From Diploscapter coronatus (Eukaryota > Nematoda > Chromadorea > Rhabditida > Rhabditidae), in the NCBI GenBank assembly GCA_964036155.1, contig OZ038422.1, positions 19,243,201 through 19,307,200 of the forward strand: DNA of 64,000 bases, written 5' to 3'. Positions 12,904 through 23,748 of the stretch are shown here, one piece after another (position 1 is the stretch's first letter; every line of letters begins with the position of its first letter). The notes under the pieces are model-generated. The model did not search any database, was not told where the DNA came from, and worked only from the letters and a program-made list of their open reading frames with translations. Both the position numbers and the translations under genes were made by a program.

Positions 12904-14351
12904 CTAATCTGTCTCCATTTTCCGATCATCTGCGAAAGAAAATTAAAATATCTCTTGACTTGATAGAAAAAACTAGACTCACTGATCTCTTTGATGTACT
13001 CGACGAGGTTCATCGCGCGGATTTTCTGAAAATATCATCGTCCGAATAACTCGAAGAAAGTCATATCGCAAATCCCTTTTATATTCGGCACGAATAGAAT
13101 GCGCTTCAAAGCTAAGACCGAAAAGACAAAGAATTTCAACGACAAAGCTTTGTCCTTCTCTGATTGTAACACTGATTAGAAAGGAAAAGATGTTTCGTTC
13201 ACAATATACCTCGGCTTTTCAAATTTCAATTCACGTAAATGCACTAACATTTTCGTACTGTATGCAGAGCGTGTTGAACACGACTTCATTAGTCCGTTTG
13301 TACATGGAATCGAAGTCTTTGTCCAATTCATCCAGGTCCTTTTCAGCTGAAATTCAGACAGTTATGCCTTCTCAACCAGACAGAAGATTTCATACATTTG
13401 CTATCGATGCTGCTGTAGAGCCTGCCGAGTCTCTCCGCGAACTCATCGTCGTTCTGCATCTGACTCTGCCCTCTCTGCTCTCTCCCCCCATTCGCCACAC
13501 TCGCAGTCGACTGCTTCACCGACCTTGTCGACCTCGATCCGGAGGCATTCTGTAAATAAATTGTTCATAGAAAAGCTGACAATCAACAAATCGAATTTAC
13601 CTGCTGCTTGGTAGACGAATTCTGGCTCTTGCTTTCACCTGAAAGTATGTTCCCTTCGAAATGGAAATTTCTAGGAAAAATTCAAAAGGAATACAAAAAC
13701 TCAATAACTGTTTTATTCTAAATAGTGATGATCACAGGTTTGAAAAATATTCTGCAAAAGATTAATTTGTGGACGTATGATAAAAGATCCGACCAAAATT
13801 TGAAATACTTCTCATGAATGTATCTCAAAATATTCATCAAATTTTGTCTGAACAGTTCACGAATGAATAAATAAAATGCACCAAATAATTATTTCTTCAA
13901 ACTTCAATAAACCATTTTATTCTTTCGGTTTGAAAAACTCACTTGGCCCCTTGATGCAGTCGATCAGATGCATCTCACGGACATTCTGAATCAATCAGTA
14001 TTGTTCTTTTCTTATTTAACGAAAACATACTCCCTTCTATAGTCTCATTTTTCAAAGTTTAACCCTACTTACATCTTGGTACTGATTACAGAGAGCCTTG
14101 AAGATGAACTCGTAAGTGTGCGTGTAGGCGGAAAAGACCAACTCGTCCAGGGCATCCGAGTTCTTTTCAGCTGAATTCTTGGTTTCCAATTTGAGTAAAA
14201 GTGGTAACTGACATCTGATCTCGATGTTCTGATAGAGTTGAATGAGTCTCTCCTCGAACAGCTCGTTATTGTCTTCCAGTCCATTCAATTGACTCAACAC
14301 ACTCGCATTGCTCGCTGTCGATGTCTTCTTCGCGTTACGGCGGGGAGGCAT
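12904..14351 (-). CDS. Borealin-like protein with two tandem N-terminal helical domains
   Basis: Eight minus-strand exons: 14213-14351, 14073-14170, 13943-13985, 13601-13638, 13396-13549, 13249-13346, 12983-13025, 12904-12929. They total 639 nt, 212 aa. Two homologous blocks are visible. The first has ELFEERLIQLYQNIEIRSAE then VREMHLIDCIK; the second has DDEFAERLGRLYSSIDSKSA then KIRAMNLVEYIK. A Ser/Gln/Arg-rich linker joins them. Both blocks are split into exons of 98 and 43 nt with the same phases, which shows an internal duplication. The long helix ending in REM..LD resembles the borealin/CDCA8 N-terminus, which binds survivin and INCENP in the chromosomal passenger complex. The family call rests on this pattern and is moderate. 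The acceptor TTGTTAG abuts the ATG. No typical borealin C-terminal dimerisation domain is seen. Confidence 0.6.
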
Positions 14352-15275
14352 CTAACAAATAAAAATATAATATAAAATTTAGACAAATACGAAAGAAATC
14401 GATATCCCACATCGTTTGAATTCGAAAAGCTTTGGCGGCATATGCCTGTAAAAGCAGACCAATCAAGGAGAAACGATATGAAATGCGTTTCAGGGCTGGA
14501 CGAAAATAGAAAAAAAAACTGAAAACCCGAAACTGAAAGTTCAGCCAAAAATTGTTCGAAACCGAAATCGAAACTTTCGGACCCGAAAATGACGGCAACT
14601 CGTAAATGTTGCGATGTTGTGAGCTATTTTTCCCACACCATTTCGCCCATTTTTCCTAACTTCCTTGTATTGATATCAAATCCAAACCAAACTTATATGG
14701 TGGATACAACCATGGGTCATAATCACAAAAATGGGGAGATCAGGTCCCGCCCCCAAAAGTGGGCGGGGCTACGTGAGGATCAAAGTGGGGTGTTTTGACG
14801 ATTCGACACCCCTCAGGGGGTACAAAGAAAATTTTCTTGCTATAAAAGATTTTCGAAAATTTTAAAAAGGATGAACATGGTCATGGAATATACTTTCTAA
14901 AAATATAATGGTTTAAGGGGACCAGCCACTTGTTTGGGGTTGAAGAGGGCCTCAAAGACAAAAATGTCAAAAAATGACAGTTTCAAAACATGCATTTTTA
15001 TATAAAGTCGATTTTCCTGGAAAAGTTTAGGAGAAATTTCAAAAATCTAATGCTATATTCGAATTCTGCGTATCAAATCACCCTAAAATCAACCATAAAA
15101 GGTATAAATTAGGTGTAACACCTTTGAGAAAAAACGGTCAAATGAACATGGTTCGAGGGTCGAATTTTCAAAAATGGGAGACAGATTCTCAAATCATATA
15201 TCAATCGATAACCCTTGAAAAACTGAGTAACTTTTGTGAAGACAATACATGGTTATCTATTATGGTATGGGAGTG

Positions 15276-15383
15276 GTACCTCAAAAACCAAAATTTAATG
15301 TGAATTTGCAAGAAAATGATACGAGAATATTTCCATAGGTAGTCTAGCAAAATATGCCCTGAACTCGGGGATAGGATTTATCT
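15276..15383. repeat. Dispersed repeat, copy 1
   Basis: About 108 bases are roughly 80 percent identical, in direct orientation, to 18388-18493. Shared words include AATATTTC.ATAGGTAGTCTA and the GTACCT start. The function is unknown. Confidence 0.65.
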
Positions 15384-16825
15384 AACACCTTGGAAGAATA
15401 TAAAGTCGCCATTATGAAGAAAATAAATTTAAATTGGAAACATTCGTTCTGAGTATTAGATTCAAATCTAGGTAGCTCCTATAAATAATTGCATTTCATC
15501 AAAACATTTCAATGAAGAGTTTGAATCAAACTTAAGTGATGATAGGAATGCGTAACACATGCATGAACAGGGCATTTCAAGTTTAGTCTTCTTTGCGAAA
15601 TACTATGATTCCCATTTTGTCACTCATCTACAGTTTGAATTTTAAGAAAGTAAAGCATGCATGCCCAACTTCATCTGTCGATACTCGTCCCGAAAATAAA
15701 AATCAAATTGATCTGGCTCCTCTGAAGAGCGTTAGACGACTTTATTAATGAACCATAGCTTTCGATTTGTTTTCATTTAATACTTTTTGATAACAATGAA
15801 ATTTTTTATTCACAATTTTCATTTGAAAAATGAAATATCAGATGAGAAGGATAATCAAGGGCATGTCGCGGTAAGTCGTTCGTCCGTTTCGCAGGCATAG
15901 TAACCTATACCATGGTCACACTAAATATCGAATATGATTTTAGAAATTTTTTTATAATGTGCGTGAGTTTCTGGACTATTTTCATGTGCCTTTAGTAATC
16001 AAAAATGATATCTTTCAAAATTTAAACGAATCTAATATCGGATCAAATCTCTCAAATTTGATCATACCCATTTTCTCTTACCTTCCATTGTTCTAGTTAT
16101 TTTCTAACTAAAATATTTCATACCGTAAACTCCGTAATAGATGCCTTGGAGTTTTTAATGTCCAGCTTTCAGAAATAAAAAAAGATTCTATTAGAGAATT
16201 TACGGCATTCGTATTTTCAGATTAAACTTAATCTTACACCAAAGTCGTCCCATAATCCATTTCCCGTTATCTAAAATATTCATTATAAAATGCGCATTTG
16301 GGTTATTATTAATTTCTGAATTAATTCATTTTTCTTGATCTAAGTCAACTTCAAAATCTTTTGTATCAGTAGAGAAGTCAAGTAAATTTTAGGAAATAGA
16401 TATGATCATGGTAGTTCGTCAAAGTAACATTATTACAAACTCCCAACAAGACAAAATAGTTTCTAGATTTTTGAAAAGGATCCACTCGGTATAAATTAAT
16501 TCATTTTTGTGCAGCAATATTTTCTTTTATAAAGGGTAAACATTTAAATGGATTAAAAATATGACTCACAAAGCCACAATCTCCAAAGCCACCTGAAGAA
16601 ATTTAGTAAAACGTATCGGAAAATTGAAGAATTGATTTCCATAAACGCACTACTACAAAATATGGAAATTTGGTATTGCGATATTTGTGCATTTTTGAAA
16701 ATCAAATTCTACTTCCGTTGCAATTAACTAAATTTCTTACTCGGCTCGCTAAATATAATTAATAATTATCCACTAATTGAAAATTGTGAACCATTCATTA
16801 TATCTTATTCTTTTTATATGTATTC

Positions 16826-16973
16826 GAGATCTGGATTTATGTAGTGATCATGACTTGTGCTGATGCACGCGAATGTTTGAGATTCGTCGCGATCGCCATA
16901 CGAGAATCTCGACTAAACCTTAACATTCGCTGACATCAGCACGAGTCATGCCCACTGTTCCAATCCAGATCTC
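16826..16973. mobile_element. 148-bp perfect-ended hairpin (MITE-like)
   Basis: GAGATCTGGATTT at the left is mirrored by AATCCAGATCTCT at the right. Inside, CATGACTTGTGCTGATG is mirrored by CATCAGCACGAGTCATG, and further in GAGATTCGT by ACGAGAATCTC. Almost the whole element can fold on itself. It is non-coding and intergenic. Confidence 0.75.
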
Positions 16974-17364
16974 TAATAGTCGAGGGTATTTTCTTGCTAT
17001 AGATTTTTATTCAATTTCCAATTCAAACCATGGTTACAGAGAAACTTGTTTACTTACTGGTGGGCAGCGTTCCAAAAGGTACATGTATATTCCACACCAT
17101 CACTATTTTGTACACGCGTTCCCTAAATTTTTATAGATAAAAAATACAGAATGATGAAAAGTATGAAAACAAATATCCTTGAACTAATCATAGTAGGCAG
17201 CCTGGAAATGTAGAACGATAAATCATAGGAACATACGAAATAACATGGTAAAAGATGCTCGAGCATACTCTCCCCTTCTCTAAGCCTTTACTACTTTCGT
17301 ATGCTTCTATCGTCCTGCTTTCAAAACTGTCTATAAATAGAATAATGACTCACAGTAGGGTCAC

Positions 17365-19886
17365 CTGCGATTTTGTGTATATCAATATAAACGAGGGTAC
17401 CCGCTGAAAAAGGAGAAAGTCAATAGATGGTTTTAATTACCCTGTTTAATTTTTGATCAAATTTAATTAATAAGAATTTTGGTCAATTTCGACATAATTT
17501 GGATGAGTTTTATGTTAAATTACATCTTTTAATAAATAATAGGCTGATTGTGAGTTTATTGTTCGAAAATTAGGGAAGGCTACAACGGGAAAGGCTCGCT
17601 TTACAAGGATGGTTCTTTTGTGAGTAGTCTTATTAATGTTGTAAAATGAAAAAAAAAACAATTTAGAAATGGAATGTTCCAAATTAATTTATGCATTAAT
17701 AAATTCTTATGAAATTCCTTACTATAATTATACAAGTCCATGCCTTGCTGTGCACTGTAGACTCTTGGTAGGTGGCACGTTGGGCATAATGTCTTGCAGT
17801 TCGCACTTGCTGTATTCCAATTGACCGAAATATTAGTAGAAGACTAAAATCCTTGCTATTCACAAAATGAAAATGATATTTAACGATCACCTGATAACAT
17901 TTGCCGTTAACAAAATCCCAGCCAGAAGGACATTGTGCAGCTGAAATTGTTGAATTTAGATTTGAAAAACGTTTTTGCTTGAAGAAGAAGGGGTTTTCCT
18001 TGATTCTTTAACCACAATGAATTATTATTGAGGAAGAGTAAGATGATGCTATTTTTTGAAAAACGATTTGGTTGTTCATTCATGTAAATTTGATGTTGAT
18101 AGTTAGGTTCGGTTAAAAAGAAGTGATAGCGCTTTCCTTGTAATGCATACACTATTCCTGCAAATTTAATGTACGAATTTTAATTAAATTTAATGAATGA
18201 ATATGCTCTCGGAACATATACAGTAGTTTTTCCAGAAAACAAAATGGTTCCTCCGAAAAATACTCATGAAATTTATGGACTCGGACAATAGATCTCCTCT
18301 TGAATTTCTAATAAAATTGTTGGCTTGAAGAATTGCTAAGACTTACCACATTGAGCTAATGGAGCTGAATTGGCGAAGCAAGGGTCGGTACCTAAAAAAC
18401 TAACATTTAATGTCAATTTTCAAGAAAATGGTAAGAGAATATTTCTATAGGTAGTCTACCAAAATTTGGACTCAAACTGAGGATAGAGATATCTATTATT
18501 TATTCCCATTCAATTTGGAATCGAATGAGCCCCATTTTGGATAAGAAATATTGCCTTTGGACAAATCGATTTTTTGACGTGATGCATTCCAGAAGTTTTA
18601 GAGGTCTTCAAAAGTATTTTTACCCCATGACTACGTTTGTATATAGCAAGAGTAATATTTAGGATCAAAGCAAATTCATTCGTAGATTAATGAAACATTT
18701 TATATCATAATTAAATACCATACTTGTAGGCGAAACAGGAATTTGAGTCGGACTATTAGAATGTAGTGGTTGTGTAGATGCTGTGGTTCTGTAATAAACT
18801 TCTCAACTTATTATAATTAATCTTCCTTTTTAGTATTTTTGTAGTGTCTTTGTGTCCAAGCTTAGTTTAAGGACGTGCATAGGTCAAAGACCATGAATGG
18901 TACATGGTTGGAAAGGTAATTTCTGAACGAGTTATAAAAAAGAAAACCCGATCGAATTTGGCCTAACTTTATGCTAATTTGAGAAAATTTAGTAAAAATA
19001 AAATATTTGATAAAATTAGCATGAAAATTTAGGTAGCTTTTTTGTATAGTTATGATTGATTTAACCAATGTTAGTAGGTTTAGTTTTAATAATGAATGGG
19101 TTAAGCTGGGTAAGTGGGCTTAGGTAGAGTAAATGGATTTTTTTTAGATTTTAAGGATTTTGCTGTACAAAGCCCTAGTCTCGGACAGCCGCCCGAGTCT
19201 AGTTTAAAATAAACCATTGTGGTAGAAATTTTGGATACTCATTATATTAGCTAAGTTTATGGTGATATATGTGATCTAAAAATAAGCTAGACCCAATTCC
19301 ATTTCGACCACTTGCACAAACGAAATTAACCAAATCATTGCATGAGCATGCTTTCCTAAGTTTATTGATTAAAATAAAATAAAATCTAGTTATAAATGCT
19401 TCAAACCATTTCCCATCCGAAATATACATAGCGGCACATTTATTGTTAGCCGGCTCTCCTTAATTGAAACTGACTAATTTTATCACGAATATGAATAATT
19501 GAACATTTCATACCAGAATCCCATGCCCAATAATTGTACGGACTATTGTCTGTCCATCTCCAATCGATCATGTCAGATGTATTCAACCCTATTCGAAAAT
19601 ACGAATCCTCGATTTCAAATTCGATTTTAGCCGTTGCTAGATGAAAACTTATCTATTTATCGATTTTATATAAGGAAACTAATGCATCATTATTATAATT
19701 ACCTTGTAAGCATCCATTTTCGAAAGCGCTGAAAAACAATCATTATAGAAAATTTTAAATTTGTCGTATTTTATCAGTCATTAATAAAATGCATACTTGT
19801 GTATGGAAACAAGATGATATCCAATTGATTTGCAATAATTTTCGGCTCCATCAAACGAGTTGGGAACTTTAACATATCGAAAGCAC
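17365..19886 (-). CDS. C-type lectin-domain protein, two CTLDs joined by a Thr/Pro linker (partial model)
   Basis: Probably a secreted or surface carbohydrate-binding-type protein. Minus-strand exons that fit: 19797-19886, 19703-19728, 19514-19636 and one beginning at 19458. Together they encode CTLD1 with CFRYVKVPNSFDGAENYCKS, LVSIHN, YFRIGLNTSD, W.WTDNSPYNYW and GEPANNKCAAM, in the normal CTLD order. Exon 18724-18788 encodes a Thr/Ser/Pro linker and 18347-18391 a short Cys-containing piece. An exon beginning at 18157 is unresolved. Exons 17891-17940 (CPSGWDFVNGKCYQ), 17723-17843 (VNWNTASANCKTLC) and 17365-17403 start CTLD2. The start codon, signal peptide, the end of CTLD1 (no clean splice after GKWFEA) and the end of CTLD2 are unresolved. 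A decaying gene is possible. Confidence 0.55.
18388..18493. repeat. Dispersed repeat, copy 2
   Basis: Direct copy of 15276-15383. Its left edge coincides with the splice acceptor of the lectin linker exon at 18391, and the rest lies in the intron. Confidence 0.65.
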
Positions 19887-21241
19887 CTAAAAGTCGAATG
19901 AATTTCATTTTGCAATTATCTCTACCTCGAATCAAATTCATATTCTCCAGAACGGCATGCAAAGATCTGTATAGCATATAAATGGACAATTATAAAGAGT
20001 TGAAATAATAATTGCATTTTGTTGAACGAGGTAGGACAAAATATGAAGGGAAACGATTGCGTAATGTGTTAAGCTCGAATTCATTATCAATTTCTTCATT
20101 AACTCTACTTGTTATCAGTTAATTATATCAGGTTCAAGACTATACACTGCTATATTATTGATTCAATAATTTACTGCTAGAAAAAATGAAGTCTACAATA
20201 GAGATAAATTTCTAAAATACGATTTTCAAAATAACTGATGAAATGAGATAACTTTATAAATTAGATGAAGAAATGATGAAACTTAAGAGTGGATGTCAGC
20301 AAAAATCAAAGTCATAAGGAAGGGATACGGAACAGGGGTCCGTTGATTTGGCTGATTTTCACATATCTTATACAGTTTTTCACGTTGATTCTTGTGGTGC
20401 TATCCGTTTTTCGAAAATAAATTACTGTAGTGGATTAAGGTAGTTTGAAAGATTTCAAGACCCGACCTCGGGAAAAATATAATTTTCTTATTTCTGAACC
20501 AAATTTGATTATTATTCTTAAAATTTTGTCGATCTTGAATAGGATAATAATGTAAAAATAACAAAGGAGCATTTTAAATTCGTTTTGGTGGGAAGTTATT
20601 TATTGTAGTTACATTATTTGTTAAATTTTCATGGGCTATCCGATGTTGAAAACCGCGTTCGATTTAGTCCAGAAATAAGGAAGTTCTGATTTTTTCCGAG
20701 GTCGGATATGTCAAAACTTTAAGCTACCGTAGTCCTGCGTACGATAATTTTTATGAAAAACAAATCGCACCATGATGATCAGCGTGAAAAACTGAACAAT
20801 ATATGTGAAAATCAACCCGATTTACAGACCCCTGTTTATACCCCTTTGTTAAGACTTTGATTTTTACTGACATTCACTCTTAATAAAACCTTCGTGGTCT
20901 TAGTGCATAAAGCATAACTTTCTGAATATCAGTCCCTAATGAATATTTCATTAATATTTTTAAATGAAAAAAATTAGTCTGAACTTATGATTTCAAAATT
21001 ACATCAGTCATGAGACGAAGTTTTTTTGGGCAAATTAGATAGATCCAAAATGCTAAACTCTGAATATTTCATAGAGCCATTTGCATATAATCACGATTTT
21101 GGCAGCTGAAAAACGAGAACTAATGAGTCTTTGATTTTTACAACTAATTTGTAAAATATGAATCACCTGTTTGGGGATCCAATGTATAGTTAGCATTTAT
21201 ACATATTGCCAATTTGAGAATTACATTAACCGCTAAATTCA
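19887..21241. other. Divergent intergenic region between lectin and 7TM genes
   Basis: The 5' ends of the minus-strand lectin gene and the plus-strand receptor gene face away from each other here, so promoters for both should lie in this 1.35 kb. About half of it is a 600-bp foldback element. The missing first exon of the lectin gene may lie near 19890-20000, but no ATG could be assigned. Confidence 0.45.
20283..20883. mobile_element. 601-bp foldback element with long arms
   Basis: TTAAGAGTGGATGTCAGCAA at 20283 is matched by the inverted TTACTGACATTCACTCTTAA ending at 20883. Similarity continues inward through AAATCAAAGTC, ACAGGGGTC and TGATTTTCACATAT to the centre near 20550-20600, giving arms of roughly 250 bases with some divergence. 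It is non-coding and lies in the divergent promoter region. Confidence 0.75.
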
Positions 21242-23156
21242 ATGATTGACTGCCCAGATTATTATCCTGCATCATTCGGATATTTCGTTATTTTCCAATT
21301 TATCGCTGTTTCAAACGGCATTTTCAGTCTATTTCTAATTACTGCGCTAATATTGAAGTGTCCAGCTCACGTGAAGCATACAAAATTTTCGTTTATCGGA
21401 CTCCAGATATCCTTAAACATTATACTTTTGATTGCCATAGAGGGTAATCAGCAGGAAAATTTTATTTAATTTAGTTTTTTTTTTCTTTCAGGGTTTGCAC
21501 CGTCCTTATATATGCCATTTTTCGTAGTGAAAGTTCAGGGGTTATTCAGTAAATTTCTCGATCTGAATATTCATACTCAAGCTATGATCAGTTTATCGCT
21601 GTTGATGGCTGCTTTTACGATACTCTTGTAAGGTTGAGTGCAATTTTTGACCGAAGAGATATTTTTCACATCGAGTTTGAACAACTAAAAAACTCCTCTA
21701 TGATCTGAAAAAAAAACAATTTTCTGCCACGACTTCTTTGCATTTTTCGTGAGCTTCAAAATATTTGATTGCATATCTCAAAACAAATAAAAAATGTGCA
21801 TATTAAAATCACACATTTATTTGCGTTGGAATGATTTAATTTTAGATCGATATTTACGTCGCGATTGAAGGTCGTTGTAGAGGCAACGAACGCAAACAAA
21901 TATCGATTTCGCTTTTGGATTTATTTGACTCAATTTATAGCCGCCACATTATGCATATCGCCACTGACAAATAGCGTAATTGTACACTTTCTGGGATGTG
22001 GAGTTTATTGTGCTTCAGAGAGACCACAGATTTTGGACAAGTATCAGGCAAGTACATTTTTGAATTTATAATATCCAAGGTTAAAAAATATGAATATAAT
22101 TCCAGAATTATTCGTGCGTCGGATCATTACACGATCTGAACGTCTGTACATACAGCTTTGACAGTCTGCAATTTCTGATCGATGATTTCGAAATTCCGAG
22201 AGAGTTTCTCGATTTTGTGCCTATTCTCGGGGTCATCGTATTCGCCGGAATGCTCTTTACATTTTATTGCTGTAAGGATTTTTTGCTCTAAAAATAAATG
22301 TTGTAAATGACCGATTACTTGAAACGAAATAAATTAAATATAATTTTATGTGCGGGAATTCGCGCGTTATTTGCAACACCCTTTACGGCTATTACATCAT
22401 ATTCAGAAGAAAAGTTGGACGATCATTTGTAAATGCTCAATGCACACTTTGCATAATCGAATTTGCATTATTTATTTTATTTTAAATTATCGTTCATTGG
22501 CAATAGATGCTTTGAGGAATTTGAATTTTAAATTTGCAATCATCTGAATACTCCAGATAATTTAATGGTTGATTTTCTAAAATCACTTTCTTTTATCTTA
22601 TGCAACCATAAATAGTGAAAATGTTTCAGCGATCGCAGTTATGTCGCTACTTGCCTATAAATCGATATACGAATTTCGAGCGAATTCGACCGTTACGAAT
22701 AACAGAATGGAACTAGTGCTACTTCGTGACTCGGTGGTTCAAGTAAATATAAAGTACTGATAAAATCTTAATGTTAGATTTCAGATTTTCTTACTATGCT
22801 TCATTACGCTTATTCCGTGCTTTTCTATCATCGTCGTATGCTATTTCGAAATCTTCTCTCAGAGTAAACATCTTTGATACATTAGACATTATTTAAAAAT
22901 AATTTAGCACTAGTCGATTCGATCGTAATAATAGTCTTTTCATCACCACTAGTTTACAATACGTATTGTATATGTTTCATATCGTATATAAGGGATGCAT
23001 CGTTAGGTTTGTTACGAGGTATGTAAAAATTTTAATTTTCTGTCCATAAAATTTATTTTAATTTTAAATATTTTAGCCTGGGGACTGATCAGGAATGGTC
23101 GAGCCGTTCATCCTCTCAAACAAAACCTCGAACCTTCTGGATCGACGCAACATTAA
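21242..23156 (+). CDS. Seven-transmembrane receptor, nematode chemoreceptor-like
   Basis: Eight exons: 21242-21443, 21492-21627, 21846-22047, 22106-22271, 22630-22742, 22785-22863, 22908-23018, 23077-23156. They total 1089 nt, 362 aa, ending in TAA. Hydrophobic stretches consistent with seven membrane passes are visible, for example YFVIFQFIAVSNGIFSLFLI, GLQISLNIILLIAI, FRFWIYLTQFIAATLCIS, VPILGVIVFAGMLFTFYC, QIFLLCFITLIPCFSIIVV and VDSIVIIVFSSPLVY. The short acidic N-terminus, a Cys-rich extracellular loop before TM5 and the SPLVYNTY motif in the last helix resemble the nematode Str/Srh-type chemoreceptors. The exact family is not assigned. The intron after 22047 starts with GC (CAG|GCAAGT). 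AATAAA at 23188-23193 is a likely polyadenylation signal. Confidence 0.65.
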
Positions 23157-23187
23157 ATTAAACTTCATTAGGTTTATAAATTTGGCA

Positions 23188-23193
23188 AATAAA
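23188..23193 (+). terminator. Polyadenylation signal AATAAA of the 7TM gene
   Basis: A canonical hexamer lies 32 bases after the stop codon. Confidence 0.6.
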
Positions 23194-23748
23194 GAATTCG
23201 ACTCATGAAACTGCAAAATGCGTTTGCAAATGATTATTTACTCCTTAGCTTTTTCCTCCTTCGTCCTGTCGAGCGTATCCATCATCTTCACTTCTTTGGC
23301 CTGTTTTGAAAACTATATTCAGAATGGCAATTAATAAAATAGTATAGAAAAGTTTACTAAGATGTTTCATTAGGCCTAAAATACATTAATGAAGATCAAT
23401 TTTTCCTAGATATTTGCTGTAGCATCTCACAAACAGTTGCATTTTCATGGAACTTTATTCTTTTCAATCATCCAACAACAGACAATTCGATTAAACATTC
23501 AGCACTACGATCCATGAATTGTAAGAGGTTAACAATAACGAACAGTTTAAAATGGACAACCCGTTTCAGAGTGATGATATATTTTCTGAATGAGATTTTA
23601 GCCGTAATTTTTATGGTGATAAAAAGAATCCTGAAAGTAGAAAAAGAAAAGCCATTCATAGAAAAAAACGAGTAATATAAAAATTTGTTAAAACAATTTG
23701 AGGTGATCGGGAAGGTAAGAATAAGGATGTTCCTGAATTTGTACTGAT

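Larger units (their letters stand above)
14352..17364. other. Gene-poor stretch upstream of the borealin-like gene
   Basis: I see no convincing gene in about 3 kb. It contains a short GC-rich block (about 14750-14770), a repeat copy at 15276-15383, a hairpin at 16826-16973 and AT-rich filler. A candidate exon on the minus strand near 17057-17102 could belong to the lectin gene but cannot be joined in a convincing frame. Confidence 0.5.

Noticed and set aside
19774..19989. Single minus-strand open frame of 71 codons
   Set aside because: The real coding is in a different frame: the spliced exon 19797-19886 gives a clear C-type lectin sequence, and the open frame begins at TTG rather than ATG.
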